Below are positions 1-6,908 of a stretch of DNA of 7,884 bases, piece after piece. This DNA is from Verrucomicrobiota bacterium. GTDB taxonomy: Bacteria; Verrucomicrobiota; Verrucomicrobiia; Verrucomicrobiales; Akkermansiaceae. Below the pieces are notes generated by a model, which was given only the letters and a program-made list of their open reading frames with translations, did not search any database and was not told the DNA's origin. Position 1 is the first letter of the stretch; every line of letters starts with the position of its first letter. The DNA lies in contig JAPLUJ010000274.1 of assembly GCA_026397695.1 (NCBI GenBank), positions 2,716 to 10,599 of the forward strand. The letters are read 5' to 3'. The position numbers and the translations under genes were made by a program.

Positions 1-1
1 G

Positions 2-931
<930 letters not shown>

Positions 932-934
932 GCC

Positions 935-3466
935 ATGTCCGTGCCTGCACCCATTGCCCGGGCGACGACCGGTTGGCCCGGGCTGGACGATGTGTTGTGC
1001 GGGCTGGAACCCGGCGATAACCTCGTCTGGGGCGTGGAGCATATCGAGGATTACCGCCGTCTGGTCGTGCCCTGCGAACACTTCGGCCGGCACGCTCCTC
1101 TGTTAGACGAGAAACCCGGGTTGGAGATCCATTGTTTGGATCCCCACCGCAGCTTCGAGGTTTTCGTGCGCGATGTCCACCGCGTGATCGAGGCCAGCGG
1201 TCGCGGCACGGTATATATCTTCGACTTGCTGAGCGACTTGGCCGATGCTTGGCTATCGGATCAGGCGGTCGGCAATTTCTTTGTGTTGACCTGCCCGCGG
1301 TTGCTGGATCTGCAGACCTTCACCTATTTTGCCATCACGCGCGACGCGCATTCGGATCACGCGATGGAACCGGTGCGGGAGACCACCCAGTTTTTTCTGG
1401 ATGTGTTTACGCTTGACGGCGAGTGCTACATTCGTCCGCTGAAGGTGCCCTATCGTTCCATTCAGGCGATGAACACCGTGCATGTGCAGCGGGGCGAGCA
1501 CCTGTTGCCGGTGGAGGAAAGTGCCATCCTGTCCCGCATCCTGTCCCACACGCGCTGGCCCAGACTCCACCGGCGCAATGAGCTAGGCTACTGGGACCGC
1601 TTGTTCCGCGAAGTGGAACGAATGCTCACCGAAAAAGCGACCGGCACGCTCGTGCCGGAGGTGGAGGAAGCCATGCTGCGCCGGGTGCGGGCGGCGTTCC
1701 GGGTGCATCGCTCGGGTATTGCGGCGCTGGCCGAGCAATATCTAACGCTCGAAGACTTCTGGGAAATCCGCAAGCGCCAGATCGGGGTGGGGTCGATCGG
1801 CGGCAAAGCGCTGGGCATGCTGGTGGCGCGGGCCATCCTGCGGGACCATGAGCCTGATCTATCAGAACGGTTGGAGGTGCACGATTCGTTTTTCGTGGGG
1901 GCCGAGGTTTTCGTCACCTATCTGATTCGCAACGGCGTGTGGTGGATCCGCGAGCGCCAGCAACAGCCCAGTGGATTCTTGAAAAACCTGCAGGAGGGGC
2001 GCAACCGCATCCTCAGCGGCGAGTTCCCACCGGGCATCGTCCGGCAATTCGAGGGAATATTGGAATATTTCGGTGAGATGCCCTGCATCGTGCGCTCCAG
2101 TTCGATATTGGAGGATGCACGCGGCAACGCGTTTTCCGGCAAGTACGAAAGCATCTTCCTGTCCAACCGCGGCTCGATGGAGGAGCGTCTAACAGCATTG
2201 CTCGGGGCGATCCGCCGCGTCTATGCCAGCGTGCTGGATCCCGAGGCGTTGCACTACCGCAAGGCCCGCAACCTGCTGGACAGCGAGGAGCGCATGGCGT
2301 TGCTGATCATGCGCGTGTCGGGCCGCCGGCGCGGCCGCTATTTTTTCCCGCAGTCCGCCGGAGTGGGGCTTTCCTACAATCCCTATCGCTGGCATCCGGA
2401 GATCGATCCCGAAGCCGGCGTGGTCCGGTTGGTGTTCGGGCTGGGGACCCGTGCCGTGGATCGCTCGGACGACGACTACACGCGCCTGGTGGCCCTCAAC
2501 ACCCCGCTGCGCCGGCCCGAGACCTCACTCAATGAACAGATCGATCATTCGCAACACCGGATGGACGTGCTGGATCTCGATACCCGCGAACTGGTATCGC
2601 TGCCAGTGGATACGCTGGCGCCGCTGTGTGCGGATTTCCCGGTGCATTTGTTTTTGGAAGTGCCTCCTAACGGCATGCCGTGGGTGACCTTCCGCGGGCT
2701 GTTACGCGACACGCCGGTGGCTAACGACTTGCACAGGATGCTGATGGTTCTGGCCGAGACCTACCGGCATCCGGTGGACATCGAGTTCACTATCAATTAT
2801 CTACCCGACGGCAGCTACCGCATCCACCTGCTGCAATGCCGCACATTCCAGATCCAGAAAAACCAAACCGGCGGCGCGGTGGATCCGGCGAGCGTGCCGG
2901 GCCGGCGCATTCTCGAAGCGCGGGGTGCGGTGATTGGGATTGGCCGGGAAAGCCCGGTGCATGACATCCTGCATGTTCCTACCGGGTTGTATGCCGTGCT
3001 GGCGGAGCGTGACCGCTATCAGGTGGCGAAATTGATAGAAACCCTCGTCCAGCGGCACGATCCGGCGCGCAACCTGTTGCTGCTAGGTCCCGGGCGCTGG
3101 GGCACAAGTTGTCCATCGCTCGGCATCCCGGTGCGGGCCGGCCGGATCGCTTGCGCGTCCGCCGTCTGTGAGATCATGGCGATGCATGGCGGACTGATTC
3201 CCGACGTCTCGTTAGGCACGCATTTTTTCAATGATCTCGTCGAGCATGAACTGCTCTATCTGGCCTGCTTTCCCGGCAAGCCCGGCAACCTTTACGACGA
3301 AGATTGGCTGATGGCCGAACCCAGCCAGACCAATATCATGTTAGATGAGCTGGGCAAACCCAACAAATTCGCGGCAGTGGCACGCTGGCTCGATGTTTCC
3401 GGCAGCAACCTCTGCCTGCACGCCGACCCGTTCCACCAAATCGCCATCCTGCGCCTGCCGGAGTGA
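935..3466 (+). CDS. PEP-synthase-like ATP-grasp protein with degenerate KaiC-like N-terminus
   Basis: A protein of 843 residues. Residues ~10-200 resemble a KaiC/RecA-like domain: a TGWPGLDDVLCGLEPGDN opening and a YIFD strand at 94-97 (Walker-B-like). Where a P-loop GxxxxGKT should follow there is VEHIEDY, so this domain probably does not bind ATP in the usual way. Residues ~280-640 form a PPDK_N ATP-grasp domain with its key residues kept: IGGKALG (K291), VRSSSILED (R387, E393), FSGKY (401-404), FGLG (501-504), DIE (615-617) and LLQCR (Q634, R636). Residues ~655-843 carry GPGRWG (718-723) and GTHFFNDL (761-768), motifs I associate with PEP-synthase-like proteins of Bacteroidetes and Deltaproteobacteria. 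There is no phosphohistidine TSHAA-type motif and no PEP-binding TIM barrel, so a full PEP synthase reaction is unlikely and the phosphate acceptor is unknown. The ATG lies 3 bases after gdhA, with a weak CAGGGAG about 11 bases upstream. Confidence 0.85.
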   Translation: MSVPAPIARATTGWPGLDDVLCGLEPGDNLVWGVEHIEDYRRLVVPCEHFGRHAPLLDEKPGLEIHCLDPHRSFEVFVRDVHRVIEASGRGTVYIFDLLSDLADAWLSDQAVGNFFVLTCPRLLDLQTFTYFAITRDAHSDHAMEPVRETTQFFLDVFTLDGECYIRPLKVPYRSIQAMNTVHVQRGEHLLPVEESAILSRILSHTRWPRLHRRNELGYWDRLFREVERMLTEKATGTLVPEVEEAMLRRVRAAFRVHRSGIAALAEQYLTLEDFWEIRKRQIGVGSIGGKALGMLVARAILRDHEPDLSERLEVHDSFFVGAEVFVTYLIRNGVWWIRERQQQPSGFLKNLQEGRNRILSGEFPPGIVRQFEGILEYFGEMPCIVRSSSILEDARGNAFSGKYESIFLSNRGSMEERLTALLGAIRRVYASVLDPEALHYRKARNLLDSEERMALLIMRVSGRRRGRYFFPQSAGVGLSYNPYRWHPEIDPEAGVVRLVFGLGTRAVDRSDDDYTRLVALNTPLRRPETSLNEQIDHSQHRMDVLDLDTRELVSLPVDTLAPLCADFPVHLFLEVPPNGMPWVTFRGLLRDTPVANDLHRMLMVLAETYRHPVDIEFTINYLPDGSYRIHLLQCRTFQIQKNQTGGAVDPASVPGRRILEARGAVIGIGRESPVHDILHVPTGLYAVLAERDRYQVAKLIETLVQRHDPARNLLLLGPGRWGTSCPSLGIPVRAGRIACASAVCEIMAMHGGLIPDVSLGTHFFNDLVEHELLYLACFPGKPGNLYDEDWLMAEPSQTNIMLDELGKPNKFAAVARWLDVSGSNLCLHADPFHQIAILRLPE

Positions 3467-3514
3467 GCGGGCCAATTCATTTGCCAATCTCGGCAAACCC
3501 TCCGGGATCCGGAC

Positions 3515-3772
3515 ATGAAATCTCCAATGCACACCCTCGCACACATTTCGATTTCCAACTTCCGCTCCTGCAAAAACGTAAGCCTGCCTTTGGGCGACTT
3601 CACACCGGTTGTTGGCTACAACAACGCTGGCGAATCCAACATTCTCACCGCGATTGAGTGGCGCATTGATCCATTCACGTTCAATGCGCCTCGATTTTCC
3701 AAACAAGTCACATTTGGATCATCGAACCAAACGAAAATAATGAACTCAACAACCAATACGAGATGCGATTGA
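3515..3772 (+). pseudogene. Remnant of OLD/RecF-like AAA ATPase, N-terminus only
   Basis: The frame encodes 85 residues that open like overcoming-lysogenisation-defect (OLD) or RecF-type ATPases: HISISNFRSCKNVSL, then FTPVVGYNNAG, then a SNILTAIEW helix. In the family this is the first ABC-type lobe with its Walker A, and full proteins run to several hundred residues, often with a Toprim nuclease domain. Here the Walker A reads GYNNAGESN, with glutamate (residue 40) in place of the essential lysine, an apparent AAA/AAG to GAA change. After IDPFTFNAPRF the similarity fades, and the frame ends where a truncated PIN toxin gene on the other strand begins. A start at 3530 is equally possible, and no clear ribosome binding site is seen. 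I read it as a decayed gene fragment, probably from a defence or phage-related locus. The family is fairly sure and the exact subfamily is not. Confidence 0.72.
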
Positions 3773-4052
3773 GAATGGAGCAATCGACCCCTTCCTCGAT
3801 GATCGCGGGAGTGACTTGAACGATGTCGAAAACACGGAAGGCCCGAAGCTGCTCGCGGGCCTGGATGGGTTCGATTCCGAGTTTGCGCGTAGCCGCCGAG
3901 TAAAATTCCTGGAGCACCTGGGTGGAGATGACGCCGGTTCTCTCCTTGGCATGCCGGGCGATGAGCCCAAGGGCGGTGGCTTGTTTGGCCGGATCGGCGC
4001 GATCCACCGAGTAGATCAAAACGTTGGTATCCAGAAAACATCGTCGGGCCAT
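3708..4052 (-). pseudogene. VapC-like PIN-domain toxin, C-terminally truncated
   Basis: PIN-domain ribonuclease toxins cleave RNA with a cluster of four acidic residues bound to Mg2+. The N-terminal part is typical: FLDTNVLIY with Asp8, and TQVLQEFYSAATRKL with Glu49, followed by VTPAIIEEG and NRISYW. In intact relatives ISYW is followed directly by DALIVAAA and then a late E/D pair. Here the sequence leaves the family after Trp100 (codon at 3753-3755) and reads a short unrelated tail to residue 114. The protein therefore lacks about 30 residues and two of its acidic metal ligands, and is very unlikely to be active. It follows its antitoxin gene with 3 bases between stop and start (TGAGCCATG), the usual toxin-antitoxin operon order. 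The break coincides with the end of the AAA remnant on the opposite strand. Confidence 0.82.
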
Positions 4053-4055
4053 GGC

Positions 4056-4277
4056 TCAGTGGCGGTAAAGTTCTGCCCGGGAAATCTTGATGCCTTTGGA
4101 GTCGCCCGACGATTGCCTGAGTCGCTCGACCATGGCATCGACCGCAGCGTCAGGACTGGAAATGGCGTCGTTCAAAAGATTGCGAACCAGCGCGTTGAGA
4201 CTGGTGCCGCGCGCTTGGGCGTAACTGCGACCCCGTTTGAGGAGTTCCTTGTCGATCGAAAGCGTGAGGTTCGCCAT
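4056..4277 (-). CDS. VapB-type antitoxin, probable ribbon-helix-helix
   Basis: This 73-residue protein begins ANLTLSIDKELLKRGRSYA and continues ARGTSLNALVRNLLND. That is a short beta strand followed by two helices, as in ribbon-helix-helix DNA-binding antitoxins. Such proteins dimerise through the strand, bind an operator in their own promoter, and use a flexible C-terminus to block the PIN toxin. The tail here (GDSKGIKISRAELYRH) could be the toxin-binding part. I chose ATG at 4277 over an in-frame GTG at 4283 because the conserved MANLTLS start fits the family and the promoter leaves almost no leader. The gene has no visible ribosome binding site. The frame is intact although its partner toxin is broken, so it is an orphan antitoxin or autorepressor remnant. 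Confidence 0.85.
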   Translation of the reverse strand: MANLTLSIDKELLKRGRSYAQARGTSLNALVRNLLNDAISSPDAAVDAMVERLRQSSGDSKGIKISRAELYRH

Positions 4278-4299
4278 GCGCACAGGTTATGTGTGCGCA
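4277..4299. promoter_or_regulatory. Putative VapB operator, perfect inverted repeat
   Basis: TGCGCACA (4277-4284) and TGTGCGCA (4292-4299) are perfect 8-base inverted arms separated by 7 bases. The palindrome covers the proposed -10 box and touches the antitoxin start codon, the expected place for an autoregulatory ribbon-helix-helix operator. Binding by VapB is an inference from position and symmetry. Confidence 0.6.
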
Positions 4300-4312
4300 G
4301 GCAGCTTGTCAA
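4284..4312 (-). promoter_or_regulatory. Putative sigma-70 promoter of the vapBC operon
   Basis: On the minus strand a perfect TTGACA (bases 4307-4312) is followed after exactly 17 bases by TAACCT (4284-4289). Six bases then separate it from the ATG at 4277. The spacing puts transcription start at or beside the start codon, so the message would be leaderless or nearly so, in line with the absent ribosome binding site. The -10 box is weak (TA...T). Confidence 0.5.
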
Positions 4313-4380
4313 TTCCGGTTTTAAGGATCCTTTCGATAAAGCATATTGATTCCCGGGCGCACTACCCTGACTCTCTCCTT

Positions 4381-5097
4381 ATGCCCGATGCCGTTTACGT
4401 TCGCGACGCGTTTGCCCGCATTGCGGATCGCTATGTGCTTACCAACCATGTCCTGAGCTGCGGCGCGGACATCTGGTGGCGCAAGGTCGTGGCCGCGCGC
4501 ATCCGCAATTGGAACCCGGCCCGCGTGCTCGACGTGGCGTCCGGCACCGGCGATCTGGCCTTGGAAATCCAACGCCAGTGCCCGGATTGCGAGGTGATTG
4601 CCGCGGATTTCTGCGCGGAGATGCTCGCCCACGCCGCCCACCGCGGAGTTGCCAACACCCTCGTTGCCGATGCACTCCACCTGCCGCTGTTAGACGCCGG
4701 CTTCGATGTGGTTACCGTGGCCTTCGGGCTGCGCAACATGGTGGACTACCCGGCCGCCCTGCGCGAAATGCACCGCGTGCTCAAACCCGGCGGCCGCCTC
4801 GTGATCCTGGATTTCTCGCTGCCAGACGGCCTGCTCCGCCGGCCCTACCGGTTCTATCTGCATCACGTCCTGCCACGCATGGCCGGCTGGCTCACCGGCC
4901 AACGCGACGCCTACGAATACCTCGGCGGGTCGATCGAGACCTTTCCATCCGGCAACTCCATGATGGATTTGTTGGAAACCTGCGGGTTTGTCGAGGCCAG
5001 TGTCACGCCGCTCACCGGCGGCGTGGTTGCAATCTATCAGGGAAGCCGCCGCATCCTGTCTGTTGCAGAAGCAACATTGGACCTTGATGATATATGA
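4381..5097 (+). CDS. ubiE: Demethylmenaquinone/2-polyprenyl-benzoquinol C-methyltransferase
   Basis: This enzyme transfers a methyl group from S-adenosylmethionine (SAM) to demethylmenaquinone (MenG role) or to the ubiquinone precursor (UbiE role), a late step of respiratory quinone synthesis at the cytoplasmic membrane face. The 238 residues carry SAM motif I, VLDVASGTGDL (49-59), the family-typical FGLRNM (115-120), and EMHRVLKPGGRLVILDFSLP (129 onward). The N-terminal signature is a variant: IADRYVLTNHVLS stands where most members have YDxMNxxLS. Length is normal for the family (about 230-250). ATG at 4381 was chosen because VRDAFARIADRY right after it is the conserved N-terminus; the in-frame extension back to 4237 runs over the antitoxin gene and promoter. 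No good ribosome binding site is visible. No other quinone genes are in the window, so Men and Ubi roles cannot be separated here. Confidence 0.93.
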   Translation: MPDAVYVRDAFARIADRYVLTNHVLSCGADIWWRKVVAARIRNWNPARVLDVASGTGDLALEIQRQCPDCEVIAADFCAEMLAHAAHRGVANTLVADALHLPLLDAGFDVVTVAFGLRNMVDYPAALREMHRVLKPGGRLVILDFSLPDGLLRRPYRFYLHHVLPRMAGWLTGQRDAYEYLGGSIETFPSGNSMMDLLETCGFVEASVTPLTGGVVAIYQGSRRILSVAEATLDLDDI

Positions 5098-5215
5098 ACC
5101 TGTTGTGGAATTGCCAGCAAGGTTGAGGGCGCTGGCATGACGAGGTTCGACACCCGTGCGGCGGTATTCAAAGATCGTTGCTGACAAGACGCCGGATTGT
5201 GATAATTTCCGACTG

Positions 5216-6064
5216 ATGAATCTTCCAACGGAATCGGCGGCGCAATTTGCCCGCGACCAACTGGCGGCCGGTTGCCAAACCCTGAAGCAGCTGCTGCTCG
5301 GATTGCTGGACTCGAAGGGACGAGTTGCCGATGACGTCCATGCCATCCGCAAGCTCGCAAAATCCCTTCGCGGGGGATTCTCGTTGTTCCAATTGGACAA
5401 ATCCTCCGCCCTTGAAATCCAGGCGGTCAGCCGTCTCCTGTCCGGTCCCCGTGATGCCGTTTCACGCGCTAACACCTGGCACAAACTCGCTTGGATCGGC
5501 GATCAGCGGGTGGCCGCGGCGATCACGGCTTTGCTCTACCAGCACACCCATTCAGCCAGCCGCCGCCCCCCTCCCGAAACCATCGCTTGGTGTGTCGATC
5601 GCGTCGATGCGGCATTGAACGACTTGCACCAAGTGCCGACAGAACATCTCGCGGCTCAAATCACCGCTGGCCTGGCGAGACTCGAACACAAAACCTTCAA
5701 ATGCTTCCGCAAACTGGATCGTCGCTCCGATAAGGATTTCCACAAGACACGCAAGATGCTCAAAGCATGGCTCGGTGCCGACGGATTCCTGCCGGCTGAG
5801 CAGGTCCAACGGAATCCCAAACTTGACACGCTGGCTGATTTGTTAGGAGATGAAAACGACCTTGCCACACTCGGCCTGTGGCTGGAAAACCACGGTTTCA
5901 CCCTGAAATTCGCTCCGGATCTCTGGAAAACCCTCAAGACATCCCGCCGCAAACTCCAACAGAAGGTGATCAAAGACGTGTCATGCCTTGCGCCATCAGT
6001 CTTGGACTTGGGATCGCGTCAAGGCCTGCGCGCCCGCAGCGGTAATTTGAACATTGAGCATTAA
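5216..6064 (+). CDS. CHAD-domain protein
   Basis: The protein has 282 residues from the ATG at 5216; an in-frame GTG at 5156 would add 20. CHAD (conserved histidine alpha-helical domain) proteins are helical bundles with two facing sets of His, Arg and Lys residues, known in several cases to bind inorganic polyphosphate. Visible here are DVHAIRKLAKSLRGG (H42, R45, K46, K49, R52) and, in the second half, DFHKTRKMLKAWL (H176, R179, K180, K183), the duplicated H-x2-R pattern expected of the fold. A short DLLGDENDLATL segment after the second motif also fits CHAD proteins. There is no CYTH triphosphatase domain attached and no polyphosphate kinase nearby. It lies 118 bases after ubiE on the same strand and converges with the lysine-rich protein gene. 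No ribosome binding site is clear. Family is confident; polyphosphate binding is inferred. Confidence 0.85.
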   Translation: MNLPTESAAQFARDQLAAGCQTLKQLLLGLLDSKGRVADDVHAIRKLAKSLRGGFSLFQLDKSSALEIQAVSRLLSGPRDAVSRANTWHKLAWIGDQRVAAAITALLYQHTHSASRRPPPETIAWCVDRVDAALNDLHQVPTEHLAAQITAGLARLEHKTFKCFRKLDRRSDKDFHKTRKMLKAWLGADGFLPAEQVQRNPKLDTLADLLGDENDLATLGLWLENHGFTLKFAPDLWKTLKTSRRKLQQKVIKDVSCLAPSVLDLGSRQGLRARSGNLNIEH

Positions 6065-6073
6065 GTCTGAAAT

Positions 6074-6104
6074 GCAAAAAGCCGCCCCCTTGCGGGAGCG
6101 GCTT
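6074..6104 (-). terminator. Rho-independent terminator of the minus-strand block
   Basis: Arms 6079-6089 and 6094-6104 pair over 11 bases with one mismatch around a 4-base loop. Read on the minus strand, the GC-rich stem runs straight into TTTTTGCATTT, a proper U-tract. It lies about 24 bases after the stop of the lysine-rich protein gene. On the plus strand there is no T-run after the stem, so it would stop the CHAD gene transcript only weakly. Confidence 0.8.
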
Positions 6105-6127
6105 GGAATGGGGTTTGAGGGTTTCGA

Positions 6128-6850
6128 TTAGATCCACCCTTTGATCGACACCATGAGGGCGTCGTGCTTGGCATACAATTTTTCGAGTTCGGACTCCGCC
6201 TTGCGCACGGCTTCATTGAGAACCACCAGCGAAGCCACCTTGGCGGCAAGACCGGCTGGTGCCGCAACTGCGGCGGGCTTCACTGCCTTCACTGCCTTCG
6301 GAGCCTTGGCTGCCTTGGGAGCTTTGACGGCTTTGCTTTTGGCGGCTTTTTTACCGGGTTTCATCCCCGCAGCCTTGAGCCATGAGGCACAAGTGATAGG
6401 GGACAACTTGTATTTCGCAACCGCCTGGCTTTGTCCGCCGCGTCCATTGGCGGCGTTATATGCGGCCACAAAGTCCAGGATCTCCTGCTTCTTCTCAGGA
6501 GTATAACGGGAACCGCGGCCCATCTTGCCGGCGGGCTTGGCGGCTTTCTTCGGCGCGCCCTTTTTCGCTACGGCTTTCTTCGGCGCGGCCTTTTTCGCTA
6601 CGGCTTTCTTCGGTGCTGCTTTCTTCGGTGCTGCTTTCTTCGGTGCTGCCTTGGCGGCGGCCGACACACCCGCGGCCTTTAGCCAAGCCGTAATGGTGAG
6701 TGGTGATACCTTGTATTTTTGGGAGGCAGTGCTTTGCCCTCCGCGACCATTCTTGGCATTATATTGGACGACAAAGTCGACGATTTCCTTTTTCTTGGCA
6801 TCGGTATAACGGATACCCGTGGCTGATGATTTTTTGTTTTTTGTGCTCAT
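6128..6850 (-). CDS. Double-HTH, lysine/alanine-rich nucleoid-type protein
   Basis: A protein of 240 residues with a striking modular build. Residues 14-61 and 115-162 are two copies of one domain (RYTxxKKxEIxDFVxxYN, NGRGGQS, KYKxSPxTxxxWLKAAG), identical at 33 of 48 positions by my count. The fold suggested is a transposase-like helix-turn-helix, as in IS3 OrfA N-termini. Between them, residues 68-102 are seven pentapeptides of the AAPKK/AVAKK type, resembling the tail of histone H1. Residues 164-200 form a second Lys/Ala/Pro linker, and 201-240 look like an amphipathic helix that could mediate self-association. The protein is strongly basic and has no nuclease or recombinase motif, so I infer a DNA-bridging, nucleoid-associated role rather than transposition. 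It is the last gene of the minus-strand block, 58 bases after the L,D-transpeptidase gene, and ends before a strong terminator. Confidence 0.8.
   Translation of the reverse strand: MSTKNKKSSATGIRYTDAKKKEIVDFVVQYNAKNGRGGQSTASQKYKVSPLTITAWLKAAGVSAAAKAAPKKAAPKKAAPKKAVAKKAAPKKAVAKKGAPKKAAKPAGKMGRGSRYTPEKKQEILDFVAAYNAANGRGGQSQAVAKYKLSPITCASWLKAAGMKPGKKAAKSKAVKAPKAAKAPKAVKAVKPAAVAAPAGLAAKVASLVVLNEAVRKAESELEKLYAKHDALMVSIKGWI
6541..6648. repeat. Tandem repeats encoding the AAPKK linker
   Basis: Two 30-base units (6541-6570 and 6571-6600) differ at a single base. They are followed by three identical 15-base units (6604-6618, 6619-6633, 6634-6648). All are in frame, each 15 bases coding one Lys-rich pentapeptide on the minus strand. 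Near-identity at DNA level points to recent slippage or unequal recombination, so linker length may vary between strains. Confidence 0.9.
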
Positions 6851-6859
6851 GACGGGATC

Positions 6860-6888
6860 AAATTATGAAGTTCCCCAAAGTCTTGCAA
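6860..6888 (-). promoter_or_regulatory. Tentative promoter of the lysine-rich protein gene
   Basis: On the minus strand TTGCAA (6883-6888) precedes TAATTT (6860-6865) by 17 bases, with an overlapping CATAAT (6862-6867) at 15 bases. This AT-rich patch in the 58-base gap could give the gene its own short-leader transcript. Both boxes are imperfect, so this is only a suggestion. Confidence 0.3.
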
Positions 6889-6908
6889 GCATAAAATCAG
6901 AATAAATA

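Noticed and set aside
3480..3513. Two short hairpins after the PEP-synthase-like gene (TTTGCC/GGCAAA and TCCGG/CCGGA)
   Set aside because: Stems of 6 and 5 bases with no following T-run; too weak to call a terminator.
3718..3775. A protein-like stretch (IIEPNENNELNNQYEMRLR) in another plus-strand frame, suggesting a frameshifted continuation of the AAA gene
   Set aside because: Its second half overlaps sequence that is clearly vapC on the minus strand (NRISYW), so most of the apparent quality is probably chance.
3816..4349. Plus-strand open frame of 177 codons across the toxin-antitoxin region
   Set aside because: It is the complement of the recognisable PIN and ribbon-helix-helix genes and shows no domain of its own.
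5061..5076. Perfect hairpin TGTTGC-AGAA-GCAACA near the end of ubiE
   Set aside because: It is inside the coding sequence with no U-tract after it, and a short stem like this is expected by chance.
5113..5136. Inverted repeat GCCAGC/GCTGGC between ubiE and the CHAD gene
   Set aside because: A 6-base stem with a 12-base loop and no T-run is not enough for a terminator or operator.
4690..5484. Minus-strand open frame of 264 codons opposite ubiE and the CHAD gene
   Set aside because: It spans two well-supported genes and their intergenic gap on the other strand and has no recognisable motif.
6541..6648. Possible CRISPR-like direct repeats
   Set aside because: The units abut without spacers and are in-frame codons of a Lys/Ala linker.
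6365..6811. Transposase OrfA interpretation of the HTH domains
   Set aside because: There are two HTH copies with histone-like linkers, no adjacent orfB or integrase domain, and no terminal inverted repeats.
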